Part shown: positions 11,908-21,466 of the stretch, in pieces
Numbering within the stretch: the first letter of the stretch is position 1
Layout of the letters: each line of letters begins with the position of its first letter
Origin: Closterium sp. Naga37s-1
Taxonomy: Eukaryota; Streptophyta; Zygnematophyceae; Desmidiales; Closteriaceae
NCBI GenBank assembly: GCA_947471745.1
Contig: CANJKZ010000461.1
Location: 997,001-1,061,000, forward strand
Length of the DNA: 64,000 bases
Direction of reading: 5' to 3'
Notes under the pieces: model-generated
What the model was told of the DNA's origin: nothing
The model's input: the letters and a program-made list of their open reading frames with translations, nothing else
Database searches by the model: none
Position numbers and translations under genes: made by a program

Positions 11908-12270
11908 GACGGCGGGTCCGTCGGCGTGCTTGCTGGCGGGTCCGTCGGCGGGCTTGCTAGCGGGTCCGTCGGCGGGCTTGCTGGCGCGCTCGTTAGCGGG
12001 TCCGACGGCGGGTCCGTCGGCGTGCTTGCTGGCGGGTCCGTCGGCGGGCTTGCTGGCTCGCTCGTTGGCGGGTTCGTCGGCGGATCCGTTGGCGGGTCCG
12101 TCGGCGGGCTTGCTGACGGGTCCATCGGCGGGTTCTCTGACGCGCGCGCTGGCGGGTCCGTTGGCGGGTCCGTTTACTCGTATGATTGCGTGCTCGCGGG
12201 TCCGCTGGCTCGTGTGCTGGTTGGTCCTTCGGCGGGTCCGCTGGCTCGCGTGCTGGCGGGTCCTTCGGGG
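11908..12270 (+). repeat. 24-bp minisatellite between copia fragments
   Basis: Roughly 13-15 imperfect units built on GGCGGGTCCGTCGGCGGGCT plus four bases. The 24-bp period is a multiple of three, so it stays open in several frames and yields Gly/Ser/Leu or Ala/Pro-rich shadow ORFs. It joins G1 to the linker of G2. Confidence 0.85.
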
Positions 12271-15200
12271 TGCTGCGCCTGGGGGTGCTGTGTCTGGGGG
12301 TGCTGAGCCTAGAGGTCCTCCGAGTGTCCCGTCGCGACGGGAGCCACTCTCTCCACGGCAGCTTCGTGAGTGGTACGCTCGGCGCTGTAGCCGTGCTGCT
12401 GGAGCTGGGGGGCCTGCTGCTGGAGGTGCTGCTGCTGCTGGAGGTGCTGCTGGTGCTGGAGCTGCTGGTGGTGCTGCTGGAGGTGCTGCTGGTGCTGGAG
12501 GTGCTGCTGGTGCTGGAGCTGCTGGTGGTGCTGCTGGAGGTGCTGCTGGTGCTGGAGCTGCTGGAGGTGCTGCTGGTGCTGGAGCTGCTGGAGGTGCTGC
12601 TGGTGCTGGAGCTACTGGAGCCGCTGGTCCTGGAGGTGCTAGTGCTGGAGGTACTGGCGCTGCTGGAGGTCCTGCTGGTGTTGGAGCTGCTGGCGGTGCT
12701 GGAGCTGTTGGAGCTGGTGGTGCTGCGGGAGTTGTAGCTGGAGACCCTGGAGCTGAGGGTGCTGGTGCTGTCTCTGCTGGTTCAGGAGGCGCTGCGCGGC
12801 CGCGGCCGTACTACGTTCCGCTCCTTCAGCAGGTTCTTGGCCTCCCGCCCTCTACTGGTCCTCCTCCTCCCCTACTGAGTCCACCGCCTGTCCAGTCGCA
12901 GTCACAGTTACAGCCAGCCTCTCCACTGCCTAGTCCTTCTCCTTACTCTGGGCCGACTAGAGGTCTTACGGAGCGTCGTGAGCCTGCGTCTCGTCCTGCG
13001 TCACCTGAGTCTCGTCCAGAGTCGCCTGTCCGCGCTGTCCGCACTGGTCGTCGTGTTCCGCGTGAGCGTCCTCCTCCTGTCCCTGGCACTCACTATATGA
13101 TTCTGCGTCCTTCCACTGCTCCGCAGCGTGTCCCTCTGCCGTCTCCTCCTGCGTCCTCTCTTCTTGACGGTCCGGACCCGGAGTCTGACTCCCTTCAAGC
13201 TGCCAGTCCTACTGTCACGCGTTTCCTCGCTACTGTTGTCACTGACCCTTCCTTTGAGTCCACTGATGCGTCTGCTCTAGTGGCTAAGCTTGTTGACTTT
13301 GCTGCCGCCTGTCGTCTAGACTACGCCGCTAGCCTTGTTGCTGAGTCTGAGTCTGTCTGTCCTCCGTCCGTCGGGGGTGAGTGTGCTCTTGGCACGGACG
13401 TCCATGAGGACAGACAGGAGGAGTTTGAGTGCTTTGCCGCTGCTTTACCTCATCTCGTGTCCATGCTGATTGCCCCTGAGGGAGACCCGGATGCACCAGA
13501 CATCCCGACCCCGCGCTCTTACGCAGAGGCGATAGAGGGTCCCTACTCCTCTCAGTGGCAGTCAGCCATGGACGCAGAGATGGCTTCCTGGAAGTCCACA
13601 GGCACCTACATCGACGATGTTCCCCCGCCTGGGGCGAACATCGTCAGTGGCATGTGGACTTTCAGGGTGAAGCGGCCGCCGGGTTCTCCGCCTGTCTTCA
13701 ATGCGCGTTACGTTGCACGAGGCTTCAGTCATCGTGAGGGATTTGACTTCTTCCAGACCTTCTCCCCTACCCCGAAGATGACCACTCTTCGGGTTCTGCT
13801 GCACGTCGCCGCTCAGCGTGACTACGAGCTCCACTCTCTTGACTTCAGCACTGCTTTCCTACAGTGCAGCCTGCACGAGGAGATCTGGCTGCGCCGCCCA
13901 CCTGGCTTCACTGGGTCGTTTCCTCCTGGTACCCAGTGGAGCCTCCGGCGGCCAGTCTACGGTCTCCGCCGAGACCCCGTGAGTGGCACGACACACTGAG
14001 GACAACTCTTGCTGCTCTTGGGTTTGCTCCTTCTACTGCTGACCCGTCGCTGTTTCTACGCACCGACACCACTCTGCCGCCGTTCTACGTTCTCGTGTAC
14101 GTAGACGACTTGGTCTTTGCTACTGCTGACACTGAGGCACTCGCCCACGTGAAGTCGGAGCTGCAGAAGAGACACACGTGCACAGACCTGGGTGAGCTGA
14201 CAAGCTATCTTGGCTTGCGGATCACCCGGGACAGAGCACAGCGCACCATTACCTTGACTCAGTCACACATGGTGCAGCAGGTCCTTCAGCGCTTCCGCTT
14301 CACGTACTCCTCGCCACAGTCCACTCCTCTGCCTACCGGTCACTCGCTCTCAGCTCCACCTTCGGACGAGTCCGTAGAGCCGAGTGGCCCGTATCCAGAG
14401 CTTGTGGGCTGCCTCATGTACCTGATGACCTGCACTCGACCTGACCTAGCCTACCCTCTTAGCATCCTAGCACGCTATGTTGCTCCTGGCCGACACAGGA
14501 AGGAGCACATGGATGCTGCTAAGAGGGTGCTGCGCTACTTGTGCAGTACGTCGGGCATGGGGCTCGTGCTTGGAGGGCGAGGTCCAGTTGTCCTCACTGG
14601 TCACGCAGACGCTTCTTGGGCTGACGACTTGACTACGCAGCGGTCGTCACAGGGTTACACCTTCAGCCTTGGCTCCGGCTCTGTTTTGTGGCGGTCTACC
14701 CGCTCGTCTTCTGTTCTCAGCTCCAGCTGTGAGGCTGAGATCTACGCAGGGGCCATGGCTGCACAGGAGTTACGCTGGCTCACCTACCTGCTGACCGACC
14801 TTGGCGAGCCGCCTCGTTCTCCTCCAGTGCTGTACGTCGACAACAAGGCCATGATTGCCTTGTGCCAGGAGCACAGACTGGAGCACAGAACGAAGCACAT
14901 CGCTCTGCGCTACTTCCTTGCTCGAGAGTAGCAGCAGCGTGGTCAGCTTCGTCTTGCTTACGTGGCCACTCGGGCCAACACTGCTGATATCTTCACCAAG
15001 GCCCTTCAGCCTTGTGATCATCAGCGTTTCTGTACTGTTCTAGGCCTTGTGCCTACTGTGCCTCACTTGCTTACTTCTTGACTCTGCTTGTACTGTGATC
15101 CTTATATATTTCTACCTGCATGTTTACTCTTGCTAGGTTGTGATCACTGTACTTCTTGTTGTATTATCAAACTGCATGTGAACTGGTCTTGTGACCACTT

Positions 15201-15310
15201 GCTTGTGCTCGGAATTTGTGTGGTATCCTTGAGATCCACCCTGAGCTTGCTTTGCTTCTCTTGACTGGTCTTGTGACCTCTTGTTCTCCCCCACTTTGCC
15301 TATGGGGGTG
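12271..15310 (+). mobile_element. copia G2: linker, RT, RNase H, 3' end
   Basis: It begins within the integrase-RT linker (SRREPLSPRQLREWYARR near 12335-12390), then a Gly/Ala tract of about 330 bp made from GGTGCTGCT-type triplets. A Pro/Ser-rich segment follows to about 13490. RT runs from about 13555 (WQSAMDAEMASWKSTGTY) through YVDDLVFATADT near 14100. RNase H spans about 14600-15000 (TGHADASWADD, SSSCEAEIYAGAMAAQE, NTADIFTKALQP). The post-coding tail ends in ATGGGGGTG just before the LTR. Gag, protease and integrase are missing. It has about two breaks. It is the same family as E and H. Confidence 0.92.
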
Positions 15311-15437
15311 TGTCAAACATATGCTATAGCCTGTTTAGGCTGTAGTGGGATAGACAATAGGGGGTACAGCAATTCTAGGGTTCCCTATTTGTACCCCTCT
15401 CATTTCTAGTTCATTCATTCCTCGTATTATTCTCACA
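15311..15437 (+). repeat. 3' LTR of copia G2 (127 bp)
   Basis: TGTCAAACAT ... TTCTCACA, 127 bp, the same length as both LTRs of E and the LTR of H, with closely similar sequence. Very short LTRs of 127-142 bp mark this whole group. Confidence 0.9.
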
Positions 15438-15995
15438 GAATCTTTAATAAATTCGTGTGTGCACTATTCCTTCCCTCGTCGCCCTCAAACGTAATCCCGC
15501 AGGAATTCAGTCGGAAATCTTGAGACACCGTGTCAAACTTGACGCGACTCGGTTACTGCTGAATTTCGCGCCAAAGCATGACCTGGTGTGGGAATTTCCA
15601 TCCGAAAGCCAAGGGGTTTTAGTAAAAAAATCGATTGGAAAACCATCGGTGGCAAATATTTCGAATCCCACCCTCAAAACTGTCAAATTTGTCCAACCCC
15701 TGAACCATTTTTTTTTATGGTGTTCCTAGAGCACCATAAACAACTCTGTGTCTTCTCGTGCAGCCTTTTCGCTGACAGCGAGCAACCCATACCTCCCATA
15801 GGAGTAACTTACAAGTACCATCAATTAAGTCTGTTTTCGTTTCCTATCCTTCGCGATTCCATCTGAAGGATTTTTTTCCTCGTGAACTCCTTTATACAGA
15901 CTTCAGGCTACAAGCTCCACGAAGCAGTTTGAATTACATACAGCGAACCGGCTCGTACAAGCGGAAGCAGCTGGCATGCAGCAGCTTAGAGTCTA
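15438..15995. other. non-coding flank with a hairpin
   Basis: About 560 bp after the G2 LTR with no gene that I recognise. At 15715-15741 TTTATGGTG pairs with CACCATAAA across a 9-base loop just after a T-run. The ORFs here are short and lack any family motif. Confidence 0.4.
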
Positions 15996-16410
15996 GTGGG
16001 TGGGATGGGCACGGGCCTGACGCGGGCTGTACGGACTGCGTGCGGGCCTAGCGCGTGCTGTACTGGCTGCGCGCGGGCCTGGCGCGGGATGTATGGGCTG
16101 CGTGCGGGCCTGGCGCGGGCCGTGCGGGCTGCGTGGGGCCGCGCGCGGGCTGTACGGGCTGTACGCGGGCGGCGCGCGGGCTGTATGGGCTGCGCGAGGG
16201 TGGTGCGCGGGCTGTACGGGCTACGCGCGGGCGGTTCGCGGGCTAAACGGGCCTGGCGCGGGCTGTACGGGCTACGCGCGAGCGGTTCGCGGGCTAAACG
16301 GGCCTGGCGCGGGCTGTATGGACTGCGCGCTCGGCAGGGCAGGGCAGATTTCGGGCAAGAAAAAAAAATCTAAGTGGTGGGCCCTCTAAAAAAATGGTCC
16401 TTAGGAAGGA
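15996..16410 (-). repeat. GC-rich minisatellite in the leader of orphan element I
   Basis: Irregular units of about 18-30 bp around GCGCGGGCTGTACGGGCTGC fill 16015-16335. The tract lies on the internal side of an LTR plus primer site, exactly where E, H, F and C carry their own unrelated leader repeats. It is therefore read as the leader of a minus-strand element whose body is lost. Confidence 0.65.
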
Positions 16411-16561
16411 CCCGCTCTGATACCATGTCGAGATTAGGTGAGAAGAATAGTTGGTCATTAGGTCAAGGGGAGGGGTACAAGAGCAACATCGAGTGAAATT
16501 GTGTACCCCCTAGTGCTAACACCCATATAGCCTAAAGAACATAAGCATATATGTTTTGACA
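16411..16561 (-). mobile_element. orphan copia 5' LTR and primer site (element I)
   Basis: On the minus strand the LTR runs TGTCAAAACATATATG ... TCGACA (16561-16426, 136 bp). It is followed at once by TGGTATCAGAGCGGG (16425-16411), a perfect plant-type initiator tRNA-Met primer site. The LTR shares the TACCCCC and TAGCCTAAAG blocks of the short-LTR copia group. No coding sequence remains. Confidence 0.85.
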
Positions 16562-16905
16562 ATGGGTTGGGTAGCTTTTAGAGAGTCTTAATGCTGCGCT
16601 GCCTCGAGCTGAACCTTGTACAACGCTGAGTTTTGCGACATGATATTCACCGCGAAAATTCCCCATGAAACCTTCACTGTAGCTGCAAGAAAAAAATTTC
16701 CCGTGGTTGCTTCAAATGGCATCTCCCCGTCGTTGAAGAATATCTTCAACGGCTTTAATCCGCGGATGGCACCTCACTCCGTTGGTGGTGCTTCCCCGCC
16801 TTAACGGCCGCAAGGGCTTTAAGCCCCGGAGGACCCCTCCGCTTCGTTGCCGGCCACTTCTCCGCCTTTGGTGGCGCCTCAAGTCTTTGTCATTGGAAGC
16901 GTTTG
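16562..16905 (+). promoter_or_regulatory. 5' flank / possible 5' UTR of the micro-exon gene
   Basis: It separates the orphan LTR from the first in-frame ATG of the next gene. The frame of that ATG has a stop at 16756-16758 and no earlier ATG after it. I see no sure TATA box. An upstream exon cannot be excluded. Confidence 0.35.
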
Positions 16906-18147
16906 ATGGCCGCTTGCCCGGCAAACAGAAGACGCTTGAGGTAAGTTTCAGCTCCTTTCAAACTCCTCTTAAATTAATTATGTAAAAAAAAAATCGTGTT
17001 TTCTCGATTGAGCTTGTCGTTTATGTGTTTTTTCGGATAAACTGGTCTAACAGGATTGTCTTGCTCCTTGTAGGAGTCCGTTGTCTCGCCTCTTCAAAGA
17101 GGGAAGAAATCAAGACCCCCGTGTGGTCCTTCTTGCCTTAAGACCCCCGTGTGGTCCTTCTCGCCTCAAGATCCCCGTGTGGTCCACGCCAACGTCAACG
17201 CCAACTTCAACGTCAACGTCAACGTCCACGCCACCTTTTCAGCTCATCGCACACGACGGCAAGAACGGTGAGGTCGTCCTTCAGTTGTAGTTCTTTTTGT
17301 TTTCACAATTACTAACTGAAACTGTTTGCTTTTGTAGTAGGAGCAGGAACGGGAGCAGGAGCGGAAGCGGGAGCAACCACTGGTAAAATTTCGTTGTTTT
17401 GATGTTGTTTACTTCACGATTATCCACTGATACTGTTGGCCCTTGTAGCAGGAGCAGGAGCGGGAGCAGAGTCGGGAGCGGGAGCGGCAGCGACTGCTTT
17501 CATGGTAAGGTGTCGTTTCATTTTAATTTGTTTTTTACTTCACTCTTACTAACTGATTATGTTTGCCCTTGTAGCAGGAACAGGAGCGGGAGCGGGAGCA
17601 GCAGCGACAACTTTCATGGTAAGAGGTCTTTTCAGTTTGATTTAAGTTTTTACTTCACTATTACTAACTGATTCTGTTTGTCCTTGTAGCGGAAGCAAGA
17701 GCGGGAGCGGGAGCGAAGGCGGTAGAGGGAGCGGCAGCGCCTACTTTCATGGTAAGATGTCATTTCAGATTAATTTGTTTTTTACTTCACTATTACTAAC
17801 TGATTCTGTTTGCCCTTGTAGCAGGAGCAGGAACGGGAGCGGAGCAGCGAGGAGCAGCGGAAGTGGAGGAGCGGAGCGACGATGGAACGACCGAGCGGCG
17901 GAGTGACGGAGCGGCGGAGCGGCGGAGCGACGGAGCGATGGAGCAGAGGAGCAAGGAGCGACGATGGAGTTTGGCGGAGGAGCGGAGTGGCGGATCAACG
18001 GCGCGGCGGATTGACGGAGCGGTGGATCGACAGAGCGACGGAACGGCGGACGCGGGGTTCGACGGAACGGCGAAGGCGCGGACCGACGGAGCGATGGAGG
18101 CGCGGACCGACGGAGCGATGGAGCAGAGGAGCGAGGAGCGACGCTGA
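16906..18147 (+). CDS. candidate host gene with tandem micro-exons (253 aa, novel)
   Basis: I do not recognise the protein. Seven exons splice into one open frame from ATG 16906 to TGA 18145-18147: 16906-16940, 17074-17267, 17338-17382, 17449-17504, 17575-17618, 17690-17751, 17822-18147 (762 nt). All six introns are GT-AG. The donors are GTAAGT, GTGAGG, GTAAAA, GTAAGG, GTAAGA and GTAAGA, and all acceptors end TTGTAG. Introns 2, 4, 5 and 6 share the branch-like ACTAACTGA about 22 nt before the AG; intron 1 has GTCTAACAG. Introns 2-6 are 66-71 bp. The N-terminal 75 residues are basic then Thr/Ser/Pro-rich (TSTPTSTSTSTSTPP). Micro-exons give Ala-Gly, Gln-Glu-Arg and Gly-Ser tracts. The last exon is charged, with repeated DGA-ERRS-like units. 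No signal peptide, membrane segment or catalytic motif is visible. It could be a real orphan gene, a non-coding spliced RNA, or a decaying one; I favour a spliced transcript, with coding less certain. Confidence 0.55.
16941..17073 (+). other. intron 1 of the micro-exon gene
   Basis: A 133-bp GT-AG intron: donor CTTGAG/GTAAGT, branch-like GTCTAACAG at about 17045-17053, acceptor CTCCTTGTAG/GAG. It is AT-rich against GC-rich exons, the usual plant contrast. Confidence 0.65.
17268..17821 (+). repeat. tandem exon-intron modules (about 4.5 units of ~120 bp)
   Basis: Each unit contains an intron of 66-71 bp, the acceptor TGCCCTTGTAG, a 44-62 bp exon starting CAGGAGCAGG or a variant, and usually an exon end CTTTCATG before GTAAG. 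Unit similarity is high in the introns as well as the exons, so the units arose by tandem duplication of exon plus intron. Exons 4, 5 and 6 are 56, 44 and 62 nt, all two more than a multiple of three; exon 3 is 45. Confidence 0.8.
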
Positions 18148-18838
18148 CTCCTCCCCCCTCCCTTCCCCCCCCTCCGCTTCCCCCCCTCCCCCTTCCCCCT
18201 CCCTTTTTCTCAGGAACGGCGGGAGGAACCAGCGGGGTACGGCAAGGATGTTCTGTAAGTTGGTGGGAGGGAGGTCGGCGTTCAGGCGCGTGTTAGCTAG
18301 GAGCGTGTTAGCAAGGGGTGTTGGGTTGGTGTGGGAGGTGAGGTTTGGTCGGGTAGGAGTTGGTCGGGTCTGGGAGGTATCAGTCAGGTTCGGTTGGGCT
18401 CGATCGGGTTGGGATACCTCCTCCTCCTCCTCCCTTCAATGGCGATCTTCACTGCTGGTGGTCAACCTGGCAACCCCGCACTGACAACAGAAGAAATATT
18501 TCCTGAGGTGTTTTCTCCTATTGTTCTAACCCTCCCCTCCCAAACAGGTTTTCCCGGACGAATAACCCCCACCTCATTGTGGTGTTCGGGTGAACGCTAG
18601 GGGCATTTGCCTCTAGCGACCAAGAGGGGTCAAATGGTAAGTGACAACTCAAACGGCAGCAGTTTTGCGAGTGGAGTTGTTGAACACTTAGCGATGTTGT
18701 CTGAACTTGTTTGATATGTAGATATGTAGTCTATAAAATATAATTTATGCTCATGACACTTTCTTAAAAAGAAAAACCGCTACACAAAACCATCCTGGAT
18801 TTTTCGTAGTTCTGAGCACAGGCCGCCGCGCGCGGCAC
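18148..18838 (+). other. downstream region / possible 3' UTR with splice-like sites
   Basis: A long C/T tract at 18150-18220 ends CTTTTTCTCAG, a good acceptor shape. CTGTAAGTTGG near 18254 and AAATGGTAAGTGAC near 18630-18642 look like donors. TTCTAACCCTCC...AAACAG near 18523-18547 looks like a branch and acceptor. They may be UTR introns or a further exon set, but no frame ties them together. No other gene is supported. Confidence 0.35.
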
Positions 18839-19084
18839 ATGATCCTCAAATGTGATGTACGACACGGCGGCTCATTCTATGCTAGTGTGCTGGGAGAAAT
18901 GGCAAGAAATGGCGGTGGAGGGCTGTGGGATGGAGTTGAAATGTGTACAGCACCAAAAACACTCAAACTACATTATGCTTCTGCAAACGTGTCTTCTCAG
19001 AGCGCGTACCGCTGGTGTGTGGGCTTCATGAGCAATTTATATAAGTTTGGAGCTGGGGCAGGAGTGAACTTTGTAGGAGGCTGA
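18839..19084 (+). CDS. small hypothetical ORF (81 aa)
   Basis: ATG to TGA without introns. The peptide has a Gly-rich middle and end and no family motif that I recognise. It lies outside any visible transposon and is not simple repeat, which is the only support. It could equally be a chance ORF or an exon. Confidence 0.2.
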   Translation: MILKCDVRHGGSFYASVLGEMARNGGGGLWDGVEMCTAPKTLKLHYASANVSSQSAYRWCVGFMSNLYKFGAGAGVNFVGG

Positions 19085-19155
19085 CGTGGTAGTTCATGTT
19101 AGAGACCATGCGTTTAGGTTTGTGTAAGGTGCAGGATGGTGTAGGAACTGGTGGA

Positions 19156-19181
19156 TTTTTTTTTTTTTTTTTTTTTTTTTT
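19156..19181. repeat. poly-T tract (26 bp)
   Basis: A pure T run, that is poly-A on the minus strand. It could be the tail of a minus-strand retroposed sequence, but no flanking target duplication or RNA-derived body was identified. Confidence 0.8.
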
Positions 19182-19309
19182 GCTGAGCTGACCAACCAGC
19201 CAAGGTTGTCCAGACATACACGAAATGATCCCAAGGCTGCCTGCATGCCTGCACCTTGCGTTTCGGCTTCCTCCACTAACTATCCACCACCAATAATTTT
19301 AGGGAAATC

Positions 19310-19795
19310 GCCGACTGTCACGGAAGAAATCGCCGTCTAGGACGCATCTTAAGTCGCCAGCCAGCAAAATCGCCGCCTAGGACGCCTCTTAGGTCGCCAG
19401 CCAGTGAAATTGCTGCCTAGGACGCATCTTAGGTCGCCAGCCAGCGAATTCGCCATCTAGGACGCATCTTACGTTGCCAGCTAGCGAAATCGCCACCTAG
19501 GACGCATCTTCGGTCGCCAGCCAGCGAAATCGCTGCCTAGGACGCATTGCAGCGGGCCAGCCAGCGATATCGCCGCCTAGGATGACTTGCAGTGCGCCAG
19601 CCAGCGAGATCGCCGCCTAGGACGACCGACAGCACGCGCCAGCCAGCGAGATCGCCGCCTAGGACGACCGACAGCGCGCGCCAGCCAGCGAGATCGGGCC
19701 AAGGACGACCGACAGTGTGCCAGCCAGCGAGATCGGGCCAAGGACGACCGACAGTGTGCCAGCCAGCGAGATCGCCGCCTACGACGTGTAGTACG
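19310..19795. repeat. 40-bp minisatellite (about 12 units)
   Basis: The unit runs through ATCGCCGCCTAGGACGCATC then a TTAGGTCGCCAGCCAGCGAA-type half. Units from about 19680 on have a changed middle (GGGCCAAGGACGACCGACAG) and shift length slightly. Looser relatives of the unit (GCGATTTCGCCCCTTA) continue to about 20040. No gene is present. Confidence 0.85.
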
Positions 19796-20156
19796 CTTAG
19801 GAGCGAAACCGTCGCTCAACATTATCACCAGCGCGATTTCGCCCCTTACCAGTGCCCCGACGCCACCAGGCAGCACGATCTAGCCTCAGCAGCGCCAGGG
19901 CGCCTTAGGCAGCGCGATTTCGCCCCTTAGCAGCGAAAACCGAGCCATAGCATTGAACTCCACGCATTGGCAGTGAAACCATCGCCCCGACACCGAGATC
20001 TCCGCCCCAACAACGAATCCGCGCCCTAGCATCTAGATCCGCGATGCCACAGCAAAATCGGGGACCGGGCAGAGACGTCCGCGACATTACTGTGCCGAGC
20101 GTGAGCAAACCGTTTCAGGCAAGTAAAGAGACATTTCTCGGCCGAAGACCAGAGCT

Positions 20157-21319
20157 ATGGAAGACGACCTGGGCCCGGGGGACCCCGGGGTCTGGGAGGG
20201 GGGAGGACGTGACAGCGCGACGAAAGGGGGCCACAGGAAGCAAAGGGGGGGGAGAAAATCAACACGCACAACAGCTGGTTACAAGAGGCGGAGAGAGCCT
20301 GCAGAGGAGCACAAGGGTCCTCGCATCCGCCGCATGCATGACGAAGTCGCCCAATGCCTCTTCGGCAAACCAACCAAGTGACAACGCCTCGAAACCGACC
20401 TAAATATGGCCATTGGGGAAGTGGCCGAACGCACTCAAGGGGAGCATAAGCAAGGGATTGCTCCTGACGCAGTGATAGCAGCATGGGAGGCACATCGCCG
20501 GCGCTTGCAGGAGTCGCACGATAGGCGTCGGCACGGCACTCACAAAACGCGACAACACGGCGCCGCGCGGACCTCGGCTGGCCCGGAGGCAGGAACGGAG
20601 GCGCATGTCAGGAGTTGTGCAGGAGAGACCCCGCTTGATGCTGACCGGGGGGGAGCGGGGGCCGCGGACAGAGGGGCTGCACGGATGGCTGGGGGCGCAG
20701 CATGGGAGTCTAGAGGAGGACCAGCCCCAGCTACAGCTGAGAGGGCAGCGGGAGCTGCGAGATGAGACGCGGCAAGAACCGCGAAGAGGGGGGGAGCAGG
20801 GGAGTCAAGTGGGGAGCCAGCTCTATCTGCTGGCAGGGAGCCATCAGAACCCCCGACTGGGAGGGCACCAGACCCCGCAATTGGGGGGCCAGCAGGTGCA
20901 GCCGGCGAGGGAGCAGCAGGAGCCGCAGGTGGGGGGGCAGCAGGAGCTGCAGGCAAGGGGGCAGCAGGAGCTGCAGGCGGGGGGGCAGCAGGAGCTGCAG
21001 GCGGGGGGGCAGCAGGAGCTGCAGGCGGGTGGGCAGCAGGAGCTGCAGGTGGGGGGGCAGCAGGGGCTGCAGGCGGGGGGGAAGCAGGAGCTGCAGGTGG
21101 GGGGGCAGCAGGAGCTGCAGGCGGGGGGGCAGCGGGTGCCAGAGGTGGAAATGGAAGAGCCGCAAGAGGAGACGCGGCAAGAGCTGCTGGCAGCTCCACA
21201 AATGGGTCGTCAAGCGAGGAACCAGCCCCAGCTGCAGGAAGGGGTGCAGCAAGGGTGTCTAGGAGGAAACCAGCCCCAGATGCAAGGAGGCGCGCAGTAG
21301 GGGCTGCCGGCAAGTGAGT
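20157..21319 (+). pseudogene. unrecognised coding-like frame, Ala/Gly-rich C-terminal half
   Basis: One + strand frame reads like protein over 1.1 kb with about two interruptions. The first part is basic (KRRREPAEEHKGPRIRRMH, then VAQCLFGKPTK). The middle is charged and helical-looking (IAAWEAHRRRLQESHDRRRH). The second half is a Gly/Ala repeat (GAAGGGAAGAAGG), ending in a Ser/Arg-rich tail. I do not recognise it. The Gly/Ala tract recalls copia linkers in this window, and an LTR lies 150 bp downstream, so it may be a fossil of an unknown retroelement. Protein-like composition is the only evidence. Confidence 0.3.
20930..21135. repeat. 24-bp tandem repeat in the Ala/Gly-rich frame
   Basis: About nine units of CAGCAGGAGCTGCAGGCGGG plus four G-rich bases. 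The 24-bp period keeps three frames per strand open, which explains the long overlapping shadow ORFs on both strands. Confidence 0.85.
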
Positions 21320-21466
21320 TGCATGAGCTGTAGGTGCGAGGGCAGCAGGGACTACAGTCGGGGGGGCAGCGCGGACTGCCGGTGCGGGGGCAGCAGGGGG
21401 TTGCTAGCCCGGGCGACACAGGCCAAGCGAAAAGGTCTCGGGCACGGGGCTGAGGTGGGAAACGAC

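Noticed and set aside
12186-12737. Leu/Val-rich ORF that looks like a membrane or leucine-zipper protein
   Set aside because: It is the wrong frame of the Gly/Ala linker of copia G2 (GGTGCTGCT triplets). The same shadow appears on the linkers of E, K and C.
15715-15741. Hairpin near a T-run as an intrinsic terminator
   Set aside because: This is eukaryotic nuclear DNA, and the T-run precedes the hairpin on the + strand. No transcript ends here by any other sign.
18148-18640. Extra exons of the micro-exon gene after 18147
   Set aside because: Splice-like sites exist, but I could not find a phase-consistent frame tying them to the gene. They were kept only as possible UTR introns.
19094-19276. 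Processed pseudogene or SINE with the poly-T run as its tail
   Set aside because: No flanking duplication and no recognisable RNA-derived body, so only the homopolymer is reported.
20540-21313. Pro/Ala-rich minus-strand ORF over 250 codons
   Set aside because: It is the reverse reading of the 24-bp Gly/Ala repeat; it has no support outside the repeat.
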